From assembly GCA_034670405.1 (NCBI GenBank), contig JAXDDX010000168.1, positions 620,001 to 684,000 on the forward strand: 64,000 bases of DNA, given 5' to 3'. How positions within the stretch are numbered: the first letter of the stretch is position 1; the number at the start of each line of letters is the position of its first letter. The DNA is from Hoplostethus atlanticus. Taxonomy: Eukaryota; Chordata; Actinopteri; Trachichthyiformes; Trachichthyidae. The notes beneath the pieces are model-generated. The model searched no databases, was not told the origin of the DNA, and worked only from the letters and a program-made list of their open reading frames with translations. The position numbers were made by a program, and so were the translations under genes. Positions 34,078 through 48,200 of this stretch are shown here, piece after piece.

Positions 34078-36552
34078 TTAGGCAACGTTGTTCTCCAACC
34101 ACGTTCTGATCTCGTCCTCATTCCTCTGGACCCATTCAATGTTGTTCCTCACCGTCTCCAACGCCTGCTGCCTGGGCATCTCCCCAGCACCAGCATTAGG
34201 TGTTAGTTTGAAGAAGTGCTCCATCTAAAAAGACAAACACACATACAGCAGCATGTTGGAATAGGTCATGAGATGCCTGAACACTAAGGGCTGCAAAGGC
34301 ATTTTCTTCAGTCTTCACAGGATTTCTTTTGTGCCTGCGCCTGTTTTGGTATTTTGGTGACTGTGAATTTGACTGCAGAGGGAGGAGAGGTGTAGTAGTG
34401 GGTGTGTTAGTAACGATCAAGCAGCGCAGTGCAATTTTGGCGTCAAGGATTACAGAGATTTGGGGCATCCTGGTGGCTCAGTGGTTTAAGGTGTGTACCA
34501 CGTAAACGTGACGTCCTGGATTGGAATCAAGCCATGGACCTTGTCGCATGTCATCCCTTCTCTCTCTTCCAGTCTTTCAAGTCTCTCTACTGTTAAATGT
34601 CAAATAAAGACAAAAATATCCCCCCAAAAAAACTTTTCATGAAAGACTTACTGATCAGTTATTGTCAGAGTGCCGGGGGGAGAGAGCACTGCTGTTAAAG
34701 GGAAGGAAAAGTGGTGTGATCTGGCCATGATTGAAGCCAGGGTGACCACACCTACTGATAATGTACTCCTCCTAATCCAACCACAAAATGAAAAAAATAG
34801 AGCCCTAAAATGGTTTGGCACACCTCCGAGTTGTGTGTTAGAATATTCAATGCCATTTACAATATATGAGAAAGAATAGGCTGCACGGGGCTGTTGCAGT
34901 ATTAGTGGAGGATAACTGCAGGACAGATTTTTGCTGACTTTTTTAATGGCTTCTACTGTGCCAGTCGCTATAGAAACAGAATTACTCACAACTAGCAGTT
35001 GCAAGCAAAGTAACAGTGAAAAACGGAGGGAAATTGCTGAAAAACATGTCAAAATTAACAAGTCAAATGGCAATAAAGTTGTTAAATTCAAAGTCTTAAA
35101 ACTCAATGTTGTTGAGTAATACTACTAACAGTAGGCATGAGTAGCATAAAGTCTAGTCCTTACCTTCCATAGCTGTAGTTCGGTGTTGTAGGTGGTTGTG
35201 ATTCGATTCAGCAGGCGGCCTAGGTTTCTGTCATTGATGGTGTATCTGTTATGTAACAGAAAATTAACAGCCATGGTCATAATAAGAGTGATAATTCAAA
35301 TTGCTTGTGGAAGCGTTTGGCTAGCTAGTAGAAAATTCATTTCAACTTCCCCGTCTTACTGATAAGTCATGTTATTTTACAAAATTAGATTGGTTAATTT
35401 AAGTTTTGCACATTGGTTGTTGGACTTCTTCGTCGTAAGAAGGACTTAATCCTTTTGTTGAGGATGTACCGTTAGCGTAGCCGGCCTTGCTAAGTATATG
35501 TTAGCAGTAAAGTGGTTGTAGTGATCTATTATTGGTGATTTGATTTGTCATTGTTATATTTCCATCAGCTGGCAAGCATGTAACTAGCGGTAAGCTAGTT
35601 TTCACTAAAGCCCATGCATTATTCTGTATGTGACAACAGCCCAAATATGGATATAGCTTAAAATTGCATATAATCTTGTAATGCCTAATAACAATATTTC
35701 TCGAACAGTTACAATCCCTAGTAAATTAGTGAGAAATTCAGCCTGGACCTGAACTGGGTCCACTTGGGTCCCTTCAGACCAAGGACCTTGTTGCACTGAC
35801 CTGTTGACCAGGAAGTCCCAGTTGAGGGTGGTCCAGTCCCAGGCCATGCTCTTCCCCAGCGGATTCCAGGATACGTATTGCACCACGGTGAACAGGTCCT
35901 GACTCCTCACCACGCTGTCGTCTTTAGATGCCTCCAGCAGCCTTCGAAAGAGCACAAACTTTATTCTTTCATTTATTCATTCATTTAATTTATTCAACAT
36001 ATCCACTTTTCGTTGAAGAAGGCTAGATAGATAGACAGATAGACAGATAGATTATGTCTGTTATAAGAGCTAGATACAAAATAGGCATAAAAATAAACAA
36101 TATACAATTAGTTAATGGGATTTGTAATAAGCCATAGCATTATAGATCATACAATAACATTCTCAACCTTCATTTTAGTAATCATTCTGAAAAAGAGAAC
36201 GGCCATTGTGTTTACTTGTATAGAAGGTCCATGTTATGCACGGATGCCAGTCCATACAGCAGCTTGTCCTTCTCCTGGGCCAAAGTAGCGTCTTTGTACC
36301 TCTGGAACATTATGTTCCACATTTCTTCGGTACTCGAGTTCTTCATTCCATATCGGTAGACCAGCAGCCTCAGGTTTACTGCCACGTTGCTGGAGGGCCA
36401 AAAGGTCATCAGAGTTTAATATCAGATCACTGGCTATGTTTACATACAGAGAGTAAACCCCCAGGGCTGACGTCAGCTTTTATTCAATTCATCGAGAATT
36501 GAATGCCTAATTTCCCAGTTGACAGTGGTGACAAATAAACCCATTCTGAATT

Positions 36553-36583
<31 letters not shown>

Positions 36584-39500
36584 CAGAAATAGTGGATTGA
36601 ATGTGCTGTAGTAGTGATACCTGATGGTTCCATCAATCCACTGGACAAAAATGTGAGATGCTTGGCCCAGGGTATCCTGATCTCCCATCTGACAAGCGAT
36701 ACCGAGGACGGTCTCTCTCAGTAGCCTGTCAAATACATCCAACATCACTCAGTCACGTGATAGAGTCAAAGGAACAGAATACACCTACATGTGTTTTACA
36801 TGAACTGATTATGTATACGAGGTACTGTATATTGACACATTTATGGCATACATGTGAGGTTCAGTGTTAACAAAATGCATTGGTTTAATTCAATGAGAAA
36901 CACGTATCACGCATCATTCGGCCCATCATTCGTCGCCTGTGAATGATGCAGGCACCCCTTGGGCCAATCAGTAACAAGATGCATCAACCCCTGCCCCCTT
37001 TATCAAAATCAGACTAGTAGTCTCTTTCAAATTTTGAAAATTTGACCTTTATTCATAGTGCACGCATCAGGCCAATCAGTGTAATGTTTTTTAAGAAACA
37101 TATTTTGTCCATATTTTGTCAAAATTGGATACGTAAGTGTTACGGCCCTGTGGCCTGTGTGTGGGTGTGTGTTCTGTTCTGCCTCTTTCCAACAGGTTCC
37201 GCCCTCTTCCGTCCTGCTCATTGATGGCACCTGTGTCCAATGATGAGCATCTGGGATAAATACCTGAGGAGCGCTGCAGTCGGGGCCAGTGGGCCATTTT
37301 GGCAGTGTGTGGGACTGTGTGTGGCAGGTTTGCCAAATACCTGGGAGAGCTCGTTTTATGTGGGAGTTCACTGAAATCTTGTTGGTGGTTTTGTGTGCGG
37401 TAATTAAAAACCCTTTTAATTGTCACAACTCTCAGTTTTCCCGTTCTTCCTTAATCCCAACATCTACGGTTACTCCCCTTATCCCCTGCAGTTACCGGGG
37501 ACGTAACATATTTGGGGGCTCGTCCGGGATCTGAAGGAGAACGGAGGATTTGTGAGTTGTTTTACCGTCGCATAGTCAAGCCCCAAGTTGTGGTGAATTA
37601 CCTCCGGTGTGGATCAGGGTGAGTTTGGTGTCCGGTTATCCATGGTCCAGCCTTGCCTATGTGTGTGTGAACGACTTCCTCGGAGTAGATAAGTGAGATG
37701 AGTGTCCAGCTGGACTGAAGCAGTCCTTCCTGCGGGCACTCGTTTGTTATTTTGTGTTTTGTTGTTTTTTTTGTTTTCGGAGTAAATCCTGGGTGGGGAT
37801 TAAGTTCCCTGGCGGGGGTAGGCATTTCAGGGCTTCGGTCGCTGATGTGTGGCCTTTCAAGTTGCCTCGAGCCCGGCACGCTCCAGAAGACATAAGTCAG
37901 ATAACGTTTTGTTTAGATAGGATCTGGGGGAGTTTTGTTTTCAGTAAGGTTGGGCTTGGTATTAACCTGTGTGGGCATCGGATTCGTCTTGTTCGGCACT
38001 GGTAGGAGCAGATAAACGAGTGTGTTATATGCTATGCTGCTTGTTCTTTTAATTTAGCAGTGGCTGCGCCGTTAGTATTGTTAGCTTTGGGCTATCGTGT
38101 TAGCTGTTAGCTGATGAGTTAACCGGTCGGCTGTAGTATTTTGTAGTCTAGTGCGGCTAGCCGGTGAGCACAGTGGTGTTCATGATAGTGCGGCTAGCCG
38201 GTGAGCACAGTGGTGTTCATGATAGTGCGGCTAGCCGGTGAGCACAGTGGTGTTCATGATAGTGCGGCTAGCCGGTGAGCACAGTGGTGTTCGTGATTGT
38301 GTGATATATCGGCGTCGTGGTGAGTATGGCTGCGTTTAACTGGGATGAAGGGGTTCCCTTTGTACTTTTGCCATCCGTGAGGCTAAACAGGAATCCCTCG
38401 GGTTCAGCCCGGCTGAACTAGTGTTTGGTCATAACGTGCGTGGCCCTATGAAAGTGCTGAAGGAGCGGTTCCTGTCTGGTCCTCCTAGTGAACTTAATGT
38501 AACAGATTTTGTATCCCGGTGTAGGGAACGGTTGCGGTGTGCCTCCACATTGGCGAAAGAGGCTCTCTCTTCCTCTCAGAGCAGTATGAAGAAGCGGTTC
38601 GACAAGAAAGCAGTTGTGCGTCAATTTCAGCCTGGGGATCAGGTTTTGGTTTTGCTGCCAGTGCCTGGCTCTGCTCTCACTGCCCGCTTCTCGGGGCCAT
38701 ATGTTGTGGAAAGCAGGGTCTCCGATACTGATTATGTCATCTACACGCCTGAGCGGAGAAGGAAGAAACGTTTGTGTCATATCAACATGTTGAAATCCTA
38801 TCATTCCAGGGAAGTTGTTCCGAAGAGGCAGGGAACCACTTCGGGGATCACTGCCCCTGGTGAGAAATCTGTCTCTCTAGTTTGCGAGGAGACGGTACCA
38901 GATGATGGTTTGGCAGTGTTTTCTGATGGTCAGCAGTGTGGCAGGTTGTCTAACTCTGAGGTTCTCTCTACTATTGAGTCACAACTGGGTTATCTGTTAG
39001 AGGGTCAGCGGGATGATGTGGTCCAGTTACTCCGTTCCTATCCCACTCTGCTTGGTGATGTGCCATCCTGTACCAATGTTCTCCAGCATGACATTGATGT
39101 TGGGTCTGCCGTGCCCATTAAACAGCACGCTTATCGTTGTCCTGTTGGAAAGAGGGAGATAATGAAGAGGGAGGCTGAGTACTTGCTAGAGAATGGTTTA
39201 GCTAAGCGTAGCCACAGTCCTTGGAGCTCACCGTGTTTGTTAGCTCCAAGGGCTGATGGTACCCCCCGTTTCTGCACAGATTTCCGAAAAGTCAATGCAG
39301 TTACTGTACCGGACTCCTTTCCCTTACCCCGTGTTGAAGACTGTATTGACAGCATCGGCCCAGCTACAGTTATCACCAAGCTAGATCTATTGAAAGGATA
39401 CTGGCAGGTCCCTTTGACTCCCAGAGCTTCTGACATCTCTGCCTTCGTGACCCCTGACCACTTCTTGCAATATACCGTGATGGCTTTCGGCATGAGAAAT

Positions 39501-42500
39501 GCACCTGCTACTTTTCAGCGCCTGATGCAGTTGGTGTTAGGGGATGTGCCTTATTGCAAGGTGTATCTTGATGATGTGGTGGTGTATTCAAATGTCTGGA
39601 AAGATCATCTTTCCAGTCTGGCAGTGGTGTTTAAACGGCTTGCTGAGGCGTCGTTGACCCTTAACCTGGCTAAGTGTGAGTTTGGTAAGGCCACTGTTAC
39701 CTACCTGGGGAAACAGGTTGGGCATGGTCAGGTCCGTCCGGTAGATGCAAAAGTTGCAGCGGTGTTGTCTTATCCAGCTCCCACTACCAGACGTGAGCTT
39801 CGTCGCTTCCTAGGCATGACCGGTTATTACCGATGTTTCTGTAAGAATTTCTCTGTGGTAGTTGCGCCGCTCACCAGGCTGTGTAGCCCTGTTGTGCCTT
39901 TTACGTGGAACGAGGAATGTCAGAATGCCTTTGAGGCCGCAAAGTCTCTCCTCTGTAGTGCTCCTGTGTTGGCTGCTCCTAACTTCACTCTTCCCTTTAA
40001 ACTAGAGGTGGATGCCAGCGCTTCAGGAGCTGGCGCTGTGCTACTGCAGGACGGTGAGGGAGGGGTGAGCCACCCAGTGTGTTACTTTTCTGTGAAGTTC
40101 AAGCGTCATCAATTGAACTACTCTACGATTGAAAAGGAGACGCTAGCCATGCTCCTTGCCCTCCAACATTTCGAGGTGTATGTTGGTTCCAGTCCGTCTC
40201 CGGTGATTGTGTACACTGACCATAACCCTCTTGTCTTTCTGTCGCAAATGTACAACCACAACCAGAGGCTGATGCGCTGGGCTTTGTCGGTACAGGGTCT
40301 TAATATAGAGATTCGGCACAAGAAGGGAGCGGACAACGTCGTGGCTGACGCACTGTCCCGTGGGTGAAATATTCTATCTTTTACTATATCGGTTGCTACT
40401 GATTTGTCGGGGGCGGGGTCCTGGGTAGGTGATGATAATCTGGTTGTAAGTGGGAATGTGATGTATGGCACTGGAGGGTGACAAGATGGGGAGGGGTTTG
40501 TTTTTATGGGGGGGGGTGTTACGGCCCTGTGGCCTGTGTGTGGGTGTGTGTTCTGTTCTGCCTCTTTCCAACAGGTTCCGCCCTCTTCCGTCCTGCTCAT
40601 TGATGGCACCTGTGTCCAATGATGAGCATCTGGGATAAATACCTGAGGAGCGCTGCAGTCGGGGCCAGTGGGCCATTTTGGCAGTGTGTGGGACTGTGTG
40701 TGGCAGGTTTGCCAAATACCTGGGAGAGCTCGTTTTATGTGGGAGTTCACTGAAATCTTGTTGGTGGTTTTGTGTGCGGTAATTAAAAACCCTTTTAATT
40801 GTCACAACTCTCAGTTTTCCCGTTCTTCCTTAATCCCAACATCTACGGTTACTCCCCTTATCCCCTGCAGTTACCGGGGACGTAACATCACGCATCATTC
40901 GGCCCATCATTCGTCGCCTGTGAATGATGCAGGCACCCCTTGGGCCAATCAGTAACAAGATGCATCAACCCCTGCCCCCTTTATCAAAATCAGACTAGTA
41001 GTCTCTTTCAAATTTTGAAAATTTGACCTTTATTCATAGTGCACGCATCAGGCCAATCAGTGTAATGTTTTTTAAGAAACATATTTTGTCCATATTTTGT
41101 CAAAATTGGATACGTAAGGATATACTTTCCGTACCTCTCTGTCTGTGTTCCTTCATCTGACCATCCAAGTCGTATTGCGATTTCTCTTACATAGTCACGA
41201 AATAGTTTCTAAGGAAAAAAAACAACTGACATGATTTCTCTTATTTAACTCAAAATATACAAAACCTAAGTAAGATTTTACGGCCCCATAGCACAAAACA
41301 ACCATAATACATCTAAGTGGGTTGATAGGGTCTACTTAGCTAGCTAACTCCTTTCTATTGTGAAAATGTTACTTTATTATTTATAGTTATACCAGAGACT
41401 TGTCAGTGTTGTAGCAATTCCTTGGTCGATTACACTGACTTTACCTTTCACATGTTACGATAGAGGTATTACAAATCATCTCTGTACTGTGCACATGCTA
41501 ACGCGTTAGCATACTGTATATTAAGTGCCTGTAGGCAACTAACATTATATAATGTAAGAAGACAGACCTCAGTGTTTGACTTAGCTCAGAATGATTGATT
41601 GACATATCACCTTTAAAAAAATTTGCATTGATGAGCTCATTTTGCTATTGTGGTTAGTTATAATTATGATGAATAGGTAAAACAAAAGCTTCAGTGTGAG
41701 TTTTTTGTTTAAAATCTTGACAGTTCAACACATTGAAGGCTTAGCCGCTCCCTCACCTGAAACCTAGGGTAGAGTGCGGTGTTGTCTGACAACATATCCC
41801 GAACGTAGGCAATAGAAGTGGCCACGCGGTCCCAAACAATGTAGTCAGTCTCATTTTTCAGGTACTTCGTAAGGTCAAAGGCATTACCGTAATCTATAAC
41901 GTTTGCCCTGATCAGTGAAATGAAACAGTAACATGTCATCAATTTACAGTCTATGATAGGGGACATGTATTTTTGTACAGTGTATATTCAGGTGAACGCT
42001 TACCTCCCAAGAGAAAAGACATCATCAATGTAACTGGTACGATCCGCTGCATCCAACTCCTGTTAAGCAAGATAACAGAGTCAAAGTGACATCATGTTGT
42101 CTGGCCAGTTATCCACAGGAATAAGAAAAGTAGGGTGGAAATTTCCCTTTAATGATTCCCTCTAGTAAGAATAGAAGAAATGGGGGTAATATAGTTCAAC
42201 GCAATCAGCAATTTAAACACTAGAACATGTTAAAAGAATACAGTGAGTTTTTAGTAGATTGTCCCATTGGTCAAATTATCCATTCGGTAATGAGAATATA
42301 AACATCAGATCAGGAGCCTCCCTGTGAGCACCTGAGCCATGTCTATGTCCTCATCACTTAAACTTGTCACTGTATTCCTTTAAGACATGTATCAATGAGA
42401 AGTATAAGATAAAGTGTAGATTACAACATCGTGAATGCAAAATAACAGCAGTCAAACTTACTAGGACAAATTAAAAATTAATGTAGACAATGTGTGATTT

Positions 42501-45178
42501 AAACAATGCAGTTTGGCTTGTAGCTGCTCCAGCAGATCTACTGCCATCAGTGTTTCATTACCGAGTGGTTGGATTGAAGCTGTTGACTAATAGTGCTCCA
42601 CATGTGGTCATCATGGTTGACTCTGTAGAATCCAATGTGATCGTTGTTCACCTTCAGCAGTCCATCCAGTGTAGAGGAGTAGTTAATGTTAACGAGCTCT
42701 GAAAATCAGCATAGTGCACTATGAGTCTGGATAGCTTTCAAAGCAAGGCAGCACAGCTGAAAAAAGTGATTTTGGCTGGATCCGCCAATTTTGAAATATT
42801 ATAATATTGCTTCTGTAGCTACTGTAGTTTCATAATATATATAAAACAATCATCAAAAACAACTATAAATATTTAATTTACACATTTCTCTACCAGCTGA
42901 GTCAAGTACACCAAGCACAAAATTCAGTGAAATAAACTTTAACAGCCATATTCTCAAAATGACATTTCCTGTATGCCAAATAGTTTTTTCAAATTATCTT
43001 GTAGATATGGCCACCAAAGTGTGACTTGCTGCTTTTTAACCTAAAAAAGATGGTAATTTACACAGTGTTTTCTGACATCTTTTGTCATTGCTATTTTATG
43101 GGGTATTTTACATTACAGAAATAGCAAAACAAAAGTGCCATATATTGTTTTTTTGTAAATAATCAATAAAGTTGAATCTAATCTAATCTAAAGCAAAGTA
43201 TTTAATTATTTATAAGAATGAAATAGAAAATTGCACTTTATTCTTTACTTTATTCACTGAGAATGAATGAATGAATGAATGAAAGTCAAATAATAAAATA
43301 ATAAAATATCAAATAATAAAATATATAGGTCATAATACAAAATGTGTTTGTCACCTTAACATTTGTTTTTATAATTTGAGACAGTTATCTTCTACTGCAA
43401 TGTAATAGGCAAAGATGAGATGGAGAAAATGGATGACAGGTGAAATAGGTCATTAGTCGGACAATTTTAGATTATTTTGAACATAATTTCAATATTTTGA
43501 AGATTACTGCATCATTTTTCGAGTTGAACATAGTACCTGTGTCTTTCTCGAACATTACAAACAAATCCTTGTTGCTCTTCACAGTGTGATATTTCACAGG
43601 GATTGTCCACTTGTAGCTGTAAAAAAACAGATTTATTATTATTAACACATTGGCATACAAGTCCTACAAAATAAATTAAAATCTCCGGTTCGACCTTGTT
43701 TGAGGAAGATTTTCATTCCTTTAATGAATGACTTTTGAGGCAGGCGTATTTTACTAGGTAAATGGACCAAAAGATGGTGTCCTCCTGTATTGACATTATT
43801 CAGTATAACATACACCGAGTTTCTGACCTGAGTAGATGAGAGTGGATTAGATGGCAAGCTTTGAACATTTAGCATTTTTTGACATTTTTTGACTAACCCT
43901 AACCTGAAACCAGGTGGACACCATCCTTATCCAGTTGGTCCATCATTAGACAGCTCTGGGAATTCAACCAATTGAACATGGGCTTTGAGGGCCTCTAACC
44001 TAAAAGGTGAAGGAGGCTGGCTGGCATCAGCATTGGGATCCAGGAGGAAGCGTTCTTGTCTGAAACTGGCACTAGTGTCTGAAACAGTCAGGTTCAGTAC
44101 AGGATAACCCATTTGTTTGGTCCATGTGTCCATTACCTCTGCAACTGGCAACTTACTCACCTGTGCACAGAATGGAGAATATGGCTACCGTTCAGAGATA
44201 TTCATAGACAAAAGTTTGGTGTGTTAAATGGTTACTTACAGCCATTTGGCCTGAAATAATGTTAATAGATGATTAAAAATGATGACGTTCGAACATACGT
44301 TTGCAAGAGATTCCCAGAAGTTGGCTGTTTTGGCATTCTTAAAGTGGTAGTCCTTCAAGTATTTCTGGTGGGAGGAGAAAACAAATACAGGCCTCCATTA
44401 ATCAGCGTTTCACTGATCAGAACTTAAAGGAAAAATCCCCCCTCAGATACCCTTGCACTTTAGATATCATCATTCAGTGATGTTCAATGCATTCCAGGAG
44501 TTACTTTGTGCTGGTTTACTTCAACGTCAGTCAGTGATTAACTGCGTTTCCCAGAATGCCTTTCAACAACCCCCCAGAGAAGGGGCATGAACTTGTTGCT
44601 TACGATCAAAGGTTGGCATACGGGCATATGAATAGCTGGAAAGTGTTAGTCAGTTGTGGGTTATACATGTAAATAGAGAGAGCAACAGCAATAGCATAGT
44701 AAGAGCAAGAGTCTTGTGGCTGCTTTGCATTCTGGTCTATTGAGGCTACTGTCAGTGGAGAAATCAGTGTCTCTTCCTCTTCTACAATGGATTTCTCCCT
44801 GTATCATGTTAACATCGGTGCAAAATGGTGGGTCTAGAAAGAATCCCTTGCTCTTTGATTATTTGAGGGTCTGACACCAAAACCTGACATTTACGACTGA
44901 TGTTTTAGATCACTGAAACTTTTCTAGCAAACTCCATTGTAGTTGCACTTGAAATATTTCATCACATTGTCCACGTTTGCCCAGTTAAATAAGAAAATAC
45001 ACCAATAAAATGGTTCCAGAAAGGCAAGGAACATTGACTAACAGCTGTCATTTACAATGTTAAAGGGTGGATTTTTCCTTCAATGATGCAACGAGAATTG
45101 TTGTAGAAGTCAAGATGTAAATGATAATGCAACTTGAGAAACTGTAGCAAAGATACAATCTTAACTATCTGTGTGTGT

Positions 45179-45272
<94 letters not shown>

Positions 45273-48200
45273 CAAAGTTAATTAAGGTGTTTCATGAGAT
45301 CTTGGGGTGGTCTCTGACTTACTTGGCAGCCAGCTCTGAAGTTGTCTTTACCCATCCAATCCTCTAGCATCCTGAGAATGGAGGCCCCCTAAAATAGTTG
45401 AAGTAGAATTACATTATTCATTACTGCTGTCACAATAACTGGTGTATAAAATAAATGTTTTATAGGACCTACATTGTTTTGGTATGGCGCCACATAAAAA
45501 TTATTTAGATAACATTATATACCATTGGATTAGGTCTATTTGGTCACTTTTTTGGGAGAGGCTTTGGAACACTCTAAATGGTTAGGAGATACTTGGAGAG
45601 GTGACAAGAAACACAATCTAAAGTATACAACTTGTTTTGTGAGTATTTGGTGTGGTTTTATACAAGTATATAAAAATATAGTCTTATATAGCTCTAAAGT
45701 CCCATAACATAATTTGGTAGGTGTTCTTTTGGCGTCTCCAAATGGCCTTTTTGGAAATCCTGCCTTTATCAGCCTTACAAAAAACATTGCAAATGCTCAT
45801 CTTTGGTGTTATTATTCTAAACATAGAACCTGGATTGGGTGAGAGTTATGGCTAGAGCTCCATTGAGTGTCAGAGCTGAGAAGAAGCAACAACAGGGAGG
45901 TATTTATACTCAAAGAAATCTCAATTTCCACTGTGTTTGAGTTCCTATAACTTCTGGAACTCAAACACAGTGGAACTACTTATAGTAATTCTGACACTTG
46001 GAGAACAAACTACAATGGGAGAGACCATGATTATGCATGTAGCCAAAGGGGTTCAAAAGCAATAACCATTTTATTTTGGGTATGTCATTTTGGGCCTTGT
46101 GTTCAGAAATGAGGGGTGAACAACAATGCACCACAATGTGATTATATGCTTTTATGATCCCTGATTAAACCTTATGAGCACCACTTAAAGTAGTGTTACC
46201 CAAAGGTTCATACTGGGGAAGTTATGATGGCTTCAGTGATAACAATTCAAATTGAGTTTTACTTTCATAAAAGTTAATTTTGGAGTAAAAGAAAATAGGC
46301 ACCAATATGTTGTTTTTTTCTCATTTTGGGTTGGAACTCTCATATGTTTGCTAGGAGGAAATGTGTTATTGTGGTCATACCTTGCTATATGAGATGGCAT
46401 CAAACACAGAGGTAATCTCTGCAGGGGTTGACACATTCACAATAATTGGGTGAGAGGAGAGAAGAGCATCGTCCACCATCACAGGAAGGACATCACTGAT
46501 AATCATGATGTCACGCTGTACACCATAAGGGGGAGAAACAAAAGTATCAAGTGAAAAAAACCTATTTCACCACATCATATTCAATGTTTAATGTGCATTA
46601 AACATGTCATGAACTGAGATACTGAGGTTGAGATCAGTCCCATCCTACTAGGGAAAATGCACTGTAATGGCCCTTCAAGTCCAAATTCCAAGCAGGAAAT
46701 TCAAGCAAGATTTCTCAACCCCAAGGTTACATAACACATTACATAATGGAAACGTAACTTAATGTAACTTTTTGGTCCCATTCCCATTTCAGACTTACCA
46801 ACCCAACATTGTATTGCTCTGATAGTAAATACCTAATGTTACCAGCCAGTCATCAAATTACCATCTGGTGACATAGGTTAGGTGTTCAGGCTAGGTGTGT
46901 GAATGTGAGTGTCATCAGCAAAACTACAAATTATCAACAAACCCAATGATAAAGCAAAAGCTGCACAATACTTTACTGGTATGTTTTGGATTTATTAATT
47001 CACCAACTATAGATGAAGATTCAGATCTAGATGATTTTAATCTCTTCAATTTAAATGTTTAACTGGGCAGTTTACCCAGTAGTATCATTATAGTGAATAG
47101 TACTTGTACTGCAACAAACCTCACAGGCAGGTTAGATTCTGTCAGGGGAACTAACTTGTACCAGTGTCAAGCCAGCCAGGATAAAAACGAAATAGGAGTT
47201 CTGGTCACATGCATTGATGGTGAGTAATGCACATTATCAAAGTGAAAATGAAAAGTATATTTCAGGAGGTGTCTGTAGTAAATTAACCTATAATTGTTAG
47301 GTTAGTTAGTTAGTTAGTTAGTTATTTTAGTTATTTTAGTTAGTATTTTCCAGAATTTTGTGTGCATCCTAATATTTTTTTTTTGCTTTTAATGTAAGGC
47401 AAAATGACCTAACTGTCTATCTGTGGCTGCTAGACTGTGTTCCTGGAGGCGATATGAAGCAGATGTTCACTAACTGATATGGAAATGTGATGAATGACTC
47501 TTAATAAAACCTTGTGGTTTCAGACTAGTTGATGTTGTCAACAGTTAAAAATGTAATTCTAATCAATGTAGAATTGTACAATAATTGATTTATGTTGGTT
47601 TGATAACACATAAAACTGCAACAGTGTTAGTTATCTGTGGCAATGCTTTGGCCAGGCTAGTCGGTTTAAGCTCATAACAGTATTGTGCCTTGCTAAGGCT
47701 GCCATGGACTGCCATGGGATGCACAGAAGTTGTAATTACAGTCTACCAGCTTGGAATTTCCAACTTTCTGACATTTTGTTTAGTAATGTCACATTACAGG
47801 ATTTTGGGGTTTTGAGGTCCTCAAAGTTCAAACAGTTTGGCTACCTCTTGCTACCTTTTTGCGCACTTGCCTAGTGCAGATTTAAGAGGAACTGTAAAAG
47901 ACCACCTTTGTGAAAGACAGGCTTTTCTACTTTCTTTGTTTATTTTTTGTTTTTGTTTATTGTACTTTTTTCTCTCTATTTTAAATTTTTAATACGTATT
48001 TATGTACTGTATGTAATTATAAATATTTTTATACAATTTTATCTCAGTTGTTCTTTTTCAATGGTTATTTTGTGTCTATTTATAGTTCATAGTTTATAGT
48101 TCATAGTAGTACAGTTGGCAATTATGTGGAAAGTGTGCAATCTTGGTATTGTGTGTAAGGGGAGATAAGAAAGGGAGAATGGGGGGGGGTTGTCATTTTT

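Larger units (their letters stand above)
37138..40887 (+). mobile_element. Internally deleted Ty3/gypsy LTR retrotransposon, Gmr1-like
   Basis: A 3750-bp element with two 371-bp LTRs (37138-37508 and 40517-40887), a proline-tRNA-type primer site and a nine-G tract just before the 3' LTR as part of the polypurine tract. The remaining pol runs integrase C-terminus, reverse transcriptase, RNase H, that is, integrase precedes RT. This order is known for deuterostome Gmr1-type gypsy elements, first described in Atlantic cod. Gag, protease and most of integrase are absent. LTRs that read as identical imply a recent insertion, presumably driven by a complete relative. It is antisense to enpep in intron 15. 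Confidence 0.92.

Noticed and set aside
40118-40805. Minus-strand frames repeated at 37027-37426
   Set aside because: They are antisense to the two LTRs and the end of pol; the repetition reflects the LTRs, not a duplicated gene.
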